Source: Levilactobacillus huananensis
GTDB taxonomy: Bacteria > Bacillota > Bacilli > Lactobacillales > Lactobacillaceae
Assembly: GCF_003946145.1 (NCBI RefSeq)
Contig: NZ_RHOC01000006.1
Location: 1 to 64,000, forward strand
DNA: 64,000 bases
Reading direction: 5' to 3'
Shown here: piece after piece, positions 46,725-56,600 of the stretch
Position numbering within the stretch: position 1 is the stretch's first letter
Layout of the letters: each line of letters opens with the position of its first letter
Program-made: the position numbers and the translations under genes
Notes under the pieces: model-generated
The model's database searches: none
What the model was told of the DNA's origin: nothing
Seen by the model: only the letters and a program-made list of their open reading frames with translations

Positions 46725-47507
46725 TTAGATCTCCCCCTTCGCCCGATGATTGTACCGGATAACAGCCCACATCCCCCAAACAAAGAGAATGCCTACCAGA
46801 ACGACCAACATCACCTTGTACCAATCCCAAACCAGCTTGCCTTCAGGAATCTTTTCAACTTCATTCGGAATCTTATGCCCCGTCACCAAGAGTCGGTGCG
46901 TGTTGATCATATACGGCGTACACGTCATCAAGGTCACCTGGTTTTTAGTCGCGTCTCTTTGGATGGGCCGGCTCGTATTGGCCTTCACCTTGCGAGCCCC
47001 CGTCACCTTGTAGGTCATCATCCCGTAGGCATTTTTCAGGTAGAACCGGTCACCTTTCTCAACTCGCCAAAGGTCGGTGAAGAGTTGGTTACCCGTCAAG
47101 CCTCGGTGCGCCGTGATCAGACTGTGCTGGTTCTTTTTGCCCTGGGGCATGTCCGTCCCCTGAACCAGTCCGGCATACTTCTGGAGGACCTTTTCACTCG
47201 TTCCTTCGAAGACTGGTAACTCCACGTCGATTCCCGGAATCGCCACCAGAGCCAGCGGCGTGGTCTCCAAGAATCGCTCCGTTCCGGTCTTAAAGGGATC
47301 CCTTGCCTGCCTCTTATTGACCGTTTCCTGCCGCTGCAAGGCCCGTTTAAGTGCTCTGAGTTGACTGGCACTCGCAGTCTTTAATTGACTCTTATACGCG
47401 CTTAGAACGCCCTCTTGACGCCATCCAGTCACCAAGTTATTGGCGGCTGGGTAGCCGATGACCCCCAAGCCTAAACAGAAGATGAGAATCGCTAGCCATT
47501 TACGCAT
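46725..47507 (-). CDS. srtC: Class C (pilus) sortase
   Basis: 260 residues. N-terminal helix, then the pilin-sortase lid motif DPF (70-72), catalytic H134 (TAHRG), C196 (TLMTCTPY) and R205 (HRLLVTG), and a C-terminal helix (VMLVVLVGILFVWGMWAVI). Lid plus C-terminal anchor are diagnostic for class C. It polymerises the pilin at 47550 through its YPKN lysine. Confidence 0.93.
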   Translation of the reverse strand: MRKWLAILIFCLGLGVIGYPAANNLVTGWRQEGVLSAYKSQLKTASASQLRALKRALQRQETVNKRQARDPFKTGTERFLETTPLALVAIPGIDVELPVFEGTSEKVLQKYAGLVQGTDMPQGKKNQHSLITAHRGLTGNQLFTDLWRVEKGDRFYLKNAYGMMTYKVTGARKVKANTSRPIQRDATKNQVTLMTCTPYMINTHRLLVTGHKIPNEVEKIPEGKLVWDWYKVMLVVLVGILFVWGMWAVIRYNHRAKGEI

Positions 47508-47549
47508 GTCAGTGTCCTCCTTCTGCCAATAGCTCAGTGACTGATGTCA

Positions 47550-49043
47550 TTACTTGGCTTTCCGTTGCCGGTAGTACAGGTAACCGGCCCCACCCATCAG
47601 GAGTCCCCCGAGGAGAAGGAAGAACCAGATACCCATGCCTCCGGTTGTTGGGAGGAAACCGCGTCGGATTTTGTCACCGATACCGCCGCTCCCATTCTTA
47701 CCAGTTGCCACGTCCTTCGTATTCTTAATTTTCTTGACTTGCTGTTCATTGACTTTAAAGCTCGTGGCCCGCTTCAGGAGCGCGTAGCCCCTCGGTGCCT
47801 TCGTTTCAACAAGATTGTAAGTCACCGCGCCATCTCGCTTGTCGTACACGTAAGGGACGCCGTTGAAGTCGAACTTACCATCCTTGTCAGACGTTAAGAC
47901 CGTCGCCTTATCTTTGTTGCTGACCCATTTAACGAAAGTCTGTCCATCGAATACCGCCCAGAAGATCTTGCCGGCGTGGTCAATCTTTTGAACTTTGAAT
48001 TCGGCCCCGGCCAAGCCTTTTGCCGTGTCAGTCGCGTCAACCTTTTGGAACTGCGCCCCACCCAGAATCAAGTGGTTCAAAATACCAATCTTCGTGCCGC
48101 TAATCTTGAAGTCTTTCTCGCTTGGGAGCATCTCTTTCGGATCGACATTACCGGCTTTATCAACCGTGAACTTCAGAGAAATCTTGTGTGTTTTGTCGCT
48201 ACTCTGGTAGTACCAAGGGTGCTTGGCATTTGAGGATTCCGTTAACACATAGACCGTCCCTACTTCCAGACCACCGAATTCGATGTTCCCCTTGTCGTCA
48301 GTGACTAGCGTCCGTGTCTCGCCTGCGCCATCTTCCCGCTCCAGGGTGAATTCAACAAGGCCAAGGGCGATGTGCGTGTCGCTAGTTGGCGCGTTCGGAT
48401 CGATCCCCACCTTATGAATCTCCGGGTCGACATCTCGCGCGATGAGGTTCTTGGGGTACAGGTGAATCTCTGATTTTTCATTCAGTGGAAGCCCGATAAT
48501 CATCGGTGCTGAGAGCCCCGTTAAATGATGCGTTGGCGCCGCCATTTCCATAATCAGGTAGAAGCCGCGATTGTTGAGGTCGGCGAACGTCAGGAAGCCA
48601 CTCTTGTCACGCAATGTCTTAGTTGCCACTGCGTCCAGCTTCTTTTCCTCAACGAAAGCCTGCTGCGCTTTGAGCACTTCGGCTGGGTCTGTTTTGCCAC
48701 CCGTTATTTCATGAATCAGCTTGTCTCGTTCCGTGGTAAAGGCTTCGTTGGTGACTTTTCCATTCTCCACGCCCCGGTCCTTCAGGAGGCTGCTCACATC
48801 GTAGATGCTGTAGGTCACATCACCATACTTGGTCGCGTCATAGACGGACATGCCACTCTGGAGTGTCATTTCATCCCCAGTGTTTTGCATCATCTGTGTC
48901 GCTTCGTTGTCCACCTTATGCAGTTGAATCGTGACCTTATCTGGAGCCTTGGTGCTAGCGTGAGCGGCGGTTTGGCCACCTAACGCGAGACCGCAAATCG
49001 CGAAGGTCGCGACAATTAGTTGTCGTAATCTCGTGAATTTCAT
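47550..49043 (-). CDS. Major (backbone) pilin
   Basis: 497 residues. Signal peptide ending AHAS; pilin motif LYPKN at 195-199 (the Lys that joins subunits); Cna-B/SpaA-type domains; E-box YNLVETKAPRGY near 425; LPTTG at 464 with a C-terminal helix and RQRKAK tail. All elements needed for sortase polymerisation are present. Immediately upstream of srtC. Confidence 0.93.
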   Translation of the reverse strand: MKFTRLRQLIVATFAICGLALGGQTAAHASTKAPDKVTIQLHKVDNEATQMMQNTGDEMTLQSGMSVYDATKYGDVTYSIYDVSSLLKDRGVENGKVTNEAFTTERDKLIHEITGGKTDPAEVLKAQQAFVEEKKLDAVATKTLRDKSGFLTFADLNNRGFYLIMEMAAPTHHLTGLSAPMIIGLPLNEKSEIHLYPKNLIARDVDPEIHKVGIDPNAPTSDTHIALGLVEFTLEREDGAGETRTLVTDDKGNIEFGGLEVGTVYVLTESSNAKHPWYYQSSDKTHKISLKFTVDKAGNVDPKEMLPSEKDFKISGTKIGILNHLILGGAQFQKVDATDTAKGLAGAEFKVQKIDHAGKIFWAVFDGQTFVKWVSNKDKATVLTSDKDGKFDFNGVPYVYDKRDGAVTYNLVETKAPRGYALLKRATSFKVNEQQVKKIKNTKDVATGKNGSGGIGDKIRRGFLPTTGGMGIWFFLLLGGLLMGGAGYLYYRQRKAK

Positions 49044-49047
49044 GGCC

Positions 49048-51600
49048 TTAACCTCCTTCAGGGTGTGTGCGCCAAATTGAGAGAGAAATTAGGATGAGCA
49101 TGAGACCGCCAACCAGGAACCAGAAGATCCCGTGTCCCCCAGTAACGGGTAGCGTGTACGGATCATTCTTGATCTGGTCAGGATCGACGCCCTGCGCCTG
49201 CTGTTCCTTGGAAATCTCGAAGTCATGAGTATCGCCAATGACGTAGCCATCTGGCGCTTGTGTTTCAATCAATGTGTACTTGCCATATGGGAGACCCGTA
49301 ACCTTAAAGTTCCCGCTTTCGTCGCCCTTTAGGCGCGTTGCCGCTGCTTGGTCTTTCACAACATCTTTGAACTTGCCCTCGTCGTCAAACGTCAGGTACT
49401 GTTGGTCCTCGTTTTGGATGATAAACTCGGCACCGGCCAGTGGCTTTTCAGTCGTGCCATCCACCTTTTGGAATTGGTACGTGCCCCGAATATAGTGCGT
49501 AATCACTTCATTCGTCGGTTGATCCCATCCGGGTCCGAAGCTAACCATCGCCCGATTCTTGAAAGTGCCGAGGAAGTCTTTGTGAACGCTCGCTTTCATT
49601 CGGAAAGCAAAGCTGCTGCCATCGAAAATCAAGTCTTCGATTTCCGCTTTGGAGAGCTTGTACGTGACTAATCCCGTGTCAGAGACAGTGACTTCACCCG
49701 TTCGCTTACCATCTGTGAGAATTTCCTGGCCATTCGTGTTGTACAACTTAACATTGTCAGCCTCAACGGTTAATCCAGCCGGCAACTGATCGGTCATCGT
49801 AATGCTCTTCGGCTTAACGATAGTTTGGTCAGGAATATTGTACGTCGGCTGGTAAACCGTGTAGAACAGCGTTTCCTGATCCGCATGGTCCCGGTCAACC
49901 GTCTCGCCATCTAAATCGTTATTATCTCGATCAAGTTCCTCATCCTTATCAACCGTCTTCGTTGGTGCCGGCGGCTTGAGTGGCGTGAGAACCCCCGTGG
50001 AGAATGACTGCCAAGTGAAGCCAAAGTCACTTCTCAACTTGAACGGTTGCTTAACCCCAACCATGGGGAAGGAAACGGCACCAAGTTCGTAGTTACTAGA
50101 TCCGAGGTAGTCGCCCCAGTCCGTGTCCGCAGTCTCCTTGCCTTTATCCGATCCATTCCCAATACCTTCATACCAGCCCTCTGGGTGTGGTTTGATGAAG
50201 GCACCTTCGGCTATTTTGGCTGGTAGCCCTGATCCGGTACCGGCCCATTCGTTCAATTTATCTTCACGACCGTTTAGTGATCCAAACGTGAAGTAAGTTC
50301 CATAGTCGTCATCCTTGTCTTTATCTGGGAATTCAAGGGCCTTCGTCCAATCTGAGTTGGTAAATGTCATGTCGATAGTGAAAGACTTAATCCCGCTGTA
50401 GACTAGACCAGAGTAGAAGTTGTTAGGGAAGTCAATGTAGGCTCGTCCGCCCCGGATATACTTCGACTCATTGAATTCGATGTTGGAGATTTCAACGATA
50501 ACCCCCATCTGTTGGTCAAGACTTGACTCAGTAGGTGAAGCCTTGTAGGCGCCAACATTGTCGTAGTAGATAACAATGTTGTCAGTTGCTTTCGGTTGCT
50601 TCTCGCCATCCATCGAAATCGCATAGGCTTTCGCCCCGTCAGCTCTCATGTAGGATGAGTGATAGTACTTTTCGTAATTGTTAAAGTAATTGCTTTCATC
50701 GCCACCATAGTAGCCTTTAGGTTCGGTATTAGCGAGCGCTTTAGTTATTTTCTTAACGCCATCTTGCTCTAGTAAGGTCCCACCAATCAGTAAATCACTG
50801 GACCAATTATTCGATTTAACCTGGCCCCGGTGAATCTTGATAGCACCAGCCTCAGTGGGAATTGCTGGAAGAGAGACCCGTTGCTGTTTCGAACGGTCGG
50901 CCTTGTTCGTATCCGCTGTTTGGTCATCTGCCTTGGTGTTATCATCTACCTTCGCCGCTTCACTTGTTTCAGTCGCTTGCTTGTTGTCAGTCGTCTTACT
51001 GTCGTCGGCCGTTACCACGTCCGCGCTACTCGCTGTTTGCGAATCTACTCGGGAATTGTCGACGACTTTGCTCGTCTTCGCCGCTTGATTCTTTTCGGCT
51101 TCTTCGTCATCTTCGGCCGCGATGACGGCGATGCGACGAAGCTGGTATTTTTCAGTCGAGTCGACAACGTGTAATTCAAGTTGGAACTTCGCGATGAGGA
51201 GGGGGTCAGTTAACTTCACTGGCACCAAGACCTTCACCTGTTGTGCCTCATCTTGATCATTATTGAGCAAAAGACGGTGTTTTTCATCAACTTCTGCCGT
51301 AACGTTATCAGCCTGGCCATCTTCAGCCACTTCTAAGTCAGTGATCTTACCTGGTTCTAGCTTAGCCTGGTCCTGTTCGGCCAGCGTGATGGTCGTTTCC
51401 CCAGCGGGAAGCGTCAAGTCCAGTGCCAGTTGTAAGTCCTGTGGCTGGCGGCTGGTCACTTCTTTTGCAACTCGACCCGTTTGGTCCTGGAGAGTTGCCT
51501 TAGTCATGACTGGGTCCCGCTGCTGCGCCTGGATGCGCAATAACGATGTCAAACCAACGAGACAAGCGATGATTGAGATAATTCGTAGCCATTTTTTCAT
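49048..51600 (-). CDS. Large pilin (tip or accessory) with LPVTG anchor
   Basis: About 850 residues from the ATG at 51600 after GGAGG. Signal peptide; low-complexity Asp/Lys/Thr linker (residues 180-250: KTTDNKQATETSEAAK); a large central domain; an isopeptide/Cna-B-like domain; a SpaA domain with E-box YTLIETQAPDGY; LPVTGGHG near the C-terminus with a membrane helix. First gene of the operon, so probably the adhesive tip or ancillary pilin. No YPKN seen. Confidence 0.88.
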   Translation of the reverse strand: MKKWLRIISIIACLVGLTSLLRIQAQQRDPVMTKATLQDQTGRVAKEVTSRQPQDLQLALDLTLPAGETTITLAEQDQAKLEPGKITDLEVAEDGQADNVTAEVDEKHRLLLNNDQDEAQQVKVLVPVKLTDPLLIAKFQLELHVVDSTEKYQLRRIAVIAAEDDEEAEKNQAAKTSKVVDNSRVDSQTASSADVVTADDSKTTDNKQATETSEAAKVDDNTKADDQTADTNKADRSKQQRVSLPAIPTEAGAIKIHRGQVKSNNWSSDLLIGGTLLEQDGVKKITKALANTEPKGYYGGDESNYFNNYEKYYHSSYMRADGAKAYAISMDGEKQPKATDNIVIYYDNVGAYKASPTESSLDQQMGVIVEISNIEFNESKYIRGGRAYIDFPNNFYSGLVYSGIKSFTIDMTFTNSDWTKALEFPDKDKDDDYGTYFTFGSLNGREDKLNEWAGTGSGLPAKIAEGAFIKPHPEGWYEGIGNGSDKGKETADTDWGDYLGSSNYELGAVSFPMVGVKQPFKLRSDFGFTWQSFSTGVLTPLKPPAPTKTVDKDEELDRDNNDLDGETVDRDHADQETLFYTVYQPTYNIPDQTIVKPKSITMTDQLPAGLTVEADNVKLYNTNGQEILTDGKRTGEVTVSDTGLVTYKLSKAEIEDLIFDGSSFAFRMKASVHKDFLGTFKNRAMVSFGPGWDQPTNEVITHYIRGTYQFQKVDGTTEKPLAGAEFIIQNEDQQYLTFDDEGKFKDVVKDQAAATRLKGDESGNFKVTGLPYGKYTLIETQAPDGYVIGDTHDFEISKEQQAQGVDPDQIKNDPYTLPVTGGHGIFWFLVGGLMLILISLSIWRTHPEGG

Positions 51601-51615
51601 GGGGCAATCCTCCAT

Positions 51616-52022
51616 ATCCGAGTGGGTTGCGATCTGTCGTTTTCTTGAATAGTCCTAGAATAACAGCAAAATGTGATAAACTTATGAACTCCATATGTGT
51701 TTTCTAATAACATTAACCCGGTTGCTATGTTACACATTAAATGTATTGTGTGCACATATACCTCGCTGGCTTAGTTATTCCCCTTTATTTCTACCATACT
51801 ATTCCCGTGAGTATGGGCTACCAATCAGTCCTGATCACCACTGGCCATACAATTAGCCAGTCTGCAGGACAGCCACTCCTGTCTTTAGCAAACAAAAATA
51901 AAGGCCATCCAATAGAATTGAACGCCCTTTTTGACTCACCCCACCATACCAGCAGGAATTAACCGTATTCGTAACAAAAGCCGCAACTAATCTTACCCCA
52001 AGTTCAGTTGCCGTCTTTCAGG
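51616..52022. other. Intergenic region upstream of the pilus operon
   Basis: About 400 bp without a gene that I can support; it should hold the pilus promoter (minus strand). No unmistakable box pair. Confidence 0.45.
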
Positions 52023-52382
52023 TTATAGGGCCCCGAAAAATCCTTCGGCAAAGCCCGTCATCCCCAAGAAGATAAAGATGGCCGCCACGACAATCAAAAC
52101 GACCCCTGCGGACACGTGTTTGTTCCTAATGGTTAGCACGCCCAAAACTATCGAAGCGATCCCGATTATCGGAATAAAAAGTGAAGCCACTGCGGATAAC
52201 CATCCCCAAAGAAGGAACATACCAACCCTTTTGCGGGATTGTACTTGTTCCTGAACTGACGCGGGCCCAGTTGCATAGCTCCCCATGGGCTGGGCCTGCA
52301 TCGCGCCACACTTCGGGCAAACTTCCGCATTAATCGTCATTTTCGTCCCACAATTTGGACAAATCTTGGTTCCCTGATCCAT
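52023..52382 (-). CDS. Zinc-ribbon membrane protein
   Basis: 119 residues from the ATG at 52382 after GGAGG. N-terminal double CxxC zinc ribbon (CPNCGTK, CPKCGAM), then two hydrophobic helices (GMFLLWGWLSAVASLFIPIIGI and VVLIVVAAIFIFLGM). Function unknown; this DUF4190-like layout is common in Firmicutes. Confidence 0.75.
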   Translation of the reverse strand: MDQGTKICPNCGTKMTINAEVCPKCGAMQAQPMGSYATGPASVQEQVQSRKRVGMFLLWGWLSAVASLFIPIIGIASIVLGVLTIRNKHVSAGVVLIVVAAIFIFLGMTGFAEGFFGAL

Positions 52383-52582
52383 AAACCTCTCCTCCAATAC
52401 TTCTTACTTGTCGTCCAGACTTGTATTGGGTACATCGCTGCTAAAAGCTAAATACCCGCAACTGTCAGTGAATGTGCTACACTGGGGCTAATAAGCACCT
52501 CGAATTCAGCCTGACTAGCCCGGTTAGGACCCTAGACAAAGCTTCACCAAAATACAACTATGGGCATTGATCCAATCCTGCA

Positions 52583-52609
52583 GACGGGAAAGGACTAGCC
52601 TTTCCCGTC
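52583..52609. repeat. Inverted repeat 52.58 kb
   Basis: GACGGGAAAGG-ACTAG-CCTTTCCCGTC, a perfect 11-bp stem. It lies 80 nt beyond the mini-CRISPR on its transcription strand, so it could end that transcript, though only CTGCAG follows. Confidence 0.5.
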
Positions 52610-52688
52610 CTTGATACTTTCTCCAAGTTAACTCACACCCCGACTGTCTTAAGTTGCAAGTTAACTCAAAACTTCGCATGTTACCAAT

Positions 52689-52766
52689 GACTCGTCCCTA
52701 CATCCGTGGGGAATACTTCAGCAATTCCAAATGATATTGGATCACCCCCAATAACTTGGGGAGTGG
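52689..52766 (-). CRISPR. Degenerate two-repeat mini-CRISPR (crRNA-like RNA candidate)
   Basis: Two pseudo-repeats (52739-52766 and 52689-52716) of the same type as the arrays flank a 22-nt pseudo-spacer (52717-52738). The upstream copy, read on the minus strand, has 21 of 28 matching bases but keeps its hairpin: CCCCAA-loop-TTGGGG in place of CCCCAC-loop-GTGGGG, a compensatory change of the sixth pair, and ends GTGATCC (handle). The downstream copy matches 23 of 28 and has one stem mismatch. The layout (psi-repeat, short psi-spacer, more degraded psi-repeat) is that of CreA/CreR RNAs. Confidence 0.75.
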
Positions 52767-52776
52767 CTATGAGTAA

Positions 52777-52805
52777 ATAATACAACATATCGTTTGGAAT
52801 TGCAA
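52777..52805 (-). promoter_or_regulatory. Promoter of the mini-CRISPR with an internal target site
   Basis: Minus strand -35 TTGCAA (52805-52800), 17-bp spacer, -10 TATTAT (52782-52777). Predicted start about 52770, four bases before the pseudo-repeat. The plus strand 52787-52803, ATATCGTTTGGAATTGC, matches pseudo-spacer positions 2-18 (ATATCATTTGGAATTGC) at 16 of 17, with AA at 52784-52785 just outside position 1. The site covers the -35 and most of the spacer. Confidence 0.7.
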
Positions 52806-52928
52806 ATTAGGATGTGAATTTTGATCACGTTCGGGTAAACTCGGAACGTTCCCTATTAGACGCCCATCCCCTGACTTTATCCTATGTGCATCACTCTTTT
52901 TTAAACGAAATCATTGTCAATAGTCAGC

Positions 52929-52961
52929 AAGTGGTCGTCCAAAAATTTTGGACGACCACTT
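52929..52961. repeat. Perfect 33-bp palindrome
   Basis: AAGTGGTCGTCCAAAA-A-TTTTGGACGACCACTT: 16-bp arms with a one-base centre. It is flanked by TTT on one side only. It may be a terminator without a gene or a binding site. Confidence 0.6.
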
Positions 52962-53445
52962 TTAGATGACAGGTGTCAGTTCAGGCACCACCTAAGACAA
53001 GCCCTCCAAAAAAATAATTTAGCAATTGATCGCATTACAACTAGAGTCCCATGCAACATCTCATCTTTTTCAGTCCTGATGACAGAGATCACTTTAGCAG
53101 TGACATCTACCAGCCACTATCTAATCCCCACCATTCACTTGTTCGGCCATCACAGGAAACCAGACCCTTGACTATCACAATTTAACTTTCCCAATTCCAC
53201 ACAACTGGTCATAATCCAGACGCAGACTGCCTTTCCTCGCCACATAGTTCAGACTAATAGTAAGCAGTCCTGAATGCTAATACTTCAACTGGTTACCAAA
53301 ACATGGTGTTTATTATGAAGAATAAAAGGTGTACACTGAGAACAAAACATATTTATCCAAAAAGTGATATACAGTGCAAATGTTTTTAGCCTCTAAGTTA
53401 GTCAGAACGGCAGCACGATGATCATCTCGGAATCTCGACTAGGAC

Positions 53446-53470
53446 GCCGTTAGTCGTGACGACTAACGGC
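53446..53470. repeat. Perfect 25-bp palindrome
   Basis: GCCGTTAGTCGT-G-ACGACTAACGGC, 12-bp arms with a one-base centre, followed within 15 bp by a T-rich stretch (CATTTTTTCAG). Similar style to the palindrome at 52929. Confidence 0.6.
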
Positions 53471-53576
53471 CTCAATTCATTTTTTCAGGTATTGCTCATG
53501 AAGTTGTCCTGTAACTATCGAAATCAGCCGTATCCCGACATTAGAGAAGTTAGTTGGACTTTTCATACTTTTTTGT

Positions 53577-53599
53577 AACCGTTAGCATTGTTAACGGTT
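53577..53599. repeat. Inverted repeat upstream of the surface protein gene
   Basis: AACCGTTA-GCATTGT-TAACGGTT, 8-bp arms with 7-nt loop, 60 bp before the start codon. A possible regulator site for the PgrA-like gene. Confidence 0.4.
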
Positions 53600-53657
53600 G
53601 TCATCCGTCTCACTAGTAAGTTTTATATACTTTTATTTATAAGGGAGATTTTCTTTT

Positions 53658-56600
53658 ATGAAAAAGACTATTCAGATTGTCGCGGGAACAACTGCAGTTC
53701 TGGCTGGTACCGTTATGACCAGTAACGTGATCGCTAATGCCGCCACAACACCCGCCTCCAATGACGCGACTACTGTTAACCAAGGGGCACAAGACAATTT
53801 AAACCCGCAAGTTGAGGCTTCACCAGAAGTTAAAACTGCTAGTAGTGCCGCCGACTCAGCGGCCGCAGCCGTCACTGCTGCAGAAGGCGATGTAACCAAG
53901 GCAAGCGCCGCCGCTATCAAGGCTCAAACTAGTGCCGGCCAAACGTCACAGGCCGTAGCCGATGCCGAAACGCCCCTTAGTGACGCGATCGATAAGCAAA
54001 CGGCAGCTGCCAAGGCTAAAACAGACGCTCATACAGCATTAACTAACGCCCAAAACAATGCCCAAACTGCCAATGACGCCAGTTCTACTGCCGTTAAAAG
54101 TAGTTTAGCTGCCGAAGCGGCTTCAAAGGCCGCTCAAACTGCAGCATCTGACGCGGCCAAAGCGGCTTCAGATGCGAGTTCAACCGCGGATAGTCTTAGT
54201 ACGGCGGCTTCCAATGCACTACAAGCCGCTCTCACAGCAGATAAGCCTTATGCCGGTTCCGACGCACCCTCTATTGCTAACCTACAACAGGAAGTTGACA
54301 AGCTCAATAAAGATATCGAAACAAACACTGCCACTCTCAACGCACTGGCTACTGACATTCCAAAACAAAGCCAAGCCTTGACTGAGGCTAACGCAAACTT
54401 GGATACAGCCAATACAAATGTTACAAATACAGCAGATCACTTAGAAAAGGCCAAGAACAACTTAACTGCTGCGCAAAATGCCTATAATGACGCACAAAAG
54501 AAGGCAGCTAGCTCACAATTAGATCTGGATGACGCCAACACACTATTAAGCACAGCAAAGGACAACTTAAAAACAGCCACTGATAACGCTAATCTGGCAA
54601 GTGGTGCACTCACAAAATCTCAAGCTGCCTTATCTGACGCTGATAAAACATTGGCTGCCAATTCCTCAGCCGCCTCAACTGCCGCCAAGGCTGCTACAGA
54701 CGCCGCTACCGCTCAAACCGCTGCTCAAGCGGCCGTTGACAAAACTTCGGCAGCCATAGCAACTGCTGAAGCTGCAATTCAAACGCCAAACACGATTACA
54801 TTACCTGAGAGCCTGACCGCACAGGCTCTCAAAGATATGGCCGATGCGAATAATGTACTTGCACCATATCTCCAAAAATACGTCGCAGACACCGCCTTAT
54901 GGAACGCAGCTATTGCAGCTGATAAAGCAAATTCAACCGATGCTACAAAGTCCGCGGCCGATTCTTACGCTAAAGTAGTGTCCGCAGATTCCACAAAAAT
55001 GTCTCCATATCAAACCGCTGTAACCATGGCCGCCGCGAATCTAGCGGCCTTAGCCAAACCTGGTTTGACTGATACAAATAATCAATATCAATCAAGTACT
55101 ACCGACGCAGCTATCCCATATACTGCTGGATCATTAACAAATGAGCAGTTACAAGATCTCGCAAAATATGCAGTTTCTTTAATCAATCAGGTAAGAAGTC
55201 AGCTCGCACAAACACCAGTTACACTTACAACAACCATGATGGCTTTCGCCAAAGAAATTGCGAACGCCTATGATACAGACAAATGGGACCTTGACAACCC
55301 CAATAATGCAAGTGTTCACGACACTTCTGCCATCACTACTGCCGCCGGCGACTATGGATTGAACAATGGTGGTAACTACTACGAAATCACTGGAACAAAG
55401 GCTGCCCTTACCGGTGCAAAAACATTAGATGATGTCAAACGTGGTATCTATAACACCATTAAAACGATGATGTTTGATGACCAAAATGCCGCCTTTGGCA
55501 GTGCAACCACGTTAGCAGGTGTCGTCGATAACGATAGTAGTTCTCCAGCTAACTATTTTGGGTTGGCAATCGACTCTCTCGGACAAATTCACTTTGAACA
55601 AGTTATAGGCACCTCAACTTACATTAAGGATGCCTCCAAGTTTGATACTACTGAGAGCACAGTCATCGACACAACGACAGATGCCACCGCCGCACAGAAA
55701 AAGGTCGACGATTTGAAGACGCAACTTGGCATGGAACAAACGACTTTGACTGATGCTAAGATCGCCTCAACTGATGCTCAAGCTAAGTCCACCACAGCGG
55801 CTACTGACTTAGAAACCGCTCAAAGTAAACAGACGCAAGCCAAAAATAATGCTGACACTGCTCAAAAGGCTTTCGAGACGGCTAATGAGGCTGTAACTAC
55901 AGCCAAAGAGACCGTTGCTGCCAAGCAAGCTGTCGTTAACTCAGATACCAAAATTAACAACGATAACAACACGGATTCGGAAGACAAGAAAAAAATTATG
56001 GATGCCGCTTCCAGTGCTAGCGACAAAGCTGACACCGCGGCAACCAATGCTAAGACGGCTGTTGCTACTGCTTCGACCGCTGTCGAAACAGCGACGTCTA
56101 CACTCAACGCCTCAAAAAACCGGCAAGACGCTCTCCAATCGACCGTCGGCACTGATCAAACGACCGCAACCAGTTTAGCCGCTCTGATCACAGCATACAA
56201 TAATGCTCTGAAGGCTGCGAATACAGCACAGACGACAGCCACCAGCGCCGCTACTACTAGTGCTAAGGCAGCTACTGATGCTCAAGCAGCAGATCAAAAT
56301 CAGGCAGCTCTTGCCGCCAACGTCAAAAGTACTCAAGAAACGGCCGTTCTGGCTAATAATGCCTTAGACGCCGCTCAAAATAAATTTAACGCGGCATCGA
56401 GTGCGGCTAGTGACGCTGACGATGGTGTCACTACGGCTAAAGATAACCTCGATAAGGCTAAAGCTGCTAACGCTACAGCAAAAACCAATCTCGATGAGGC
56501 CCAGAAGACCCTATCCACAGCCAAGGATACCCTCGACCAAGCTAAGCTAGACAAGACGACCGCTGACCAAAATTTGGCCACTGTTCGTCAAAGGGTATTA

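Larger units (their letters stand above)
52383..53657. other. Gene-poor region with the mini-CRISPR and several palindromes
   Basis: About 1.27 kb with no convincing protein gene. It contains a stem-loop at 52583-52609, a 12-bp direct repeat CAAGTTAACTCA (52624-52635 and 52657-52668), the mini-CRISPR (52689-52766) with promoter, and three further inverted repeats. The last 80 bp hold the promoter region of the surface protein gene. Confidence 0.7.

Noticed and set aside
52689-52766. tracrRNA or a type II system
   Set aside because: The pseudo-repeats match the type I-E repeat, and no cas9 or csn2 is present in the window.
52717-52803. Explaining the pseudo-spacer/promoter match as an ordinary hairpin
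   Set aside because: The predicted start site lies between the two arms, so the promoter arm would not be in the transcript. A hairpin remains possible only for read-through RNA from further upstream.
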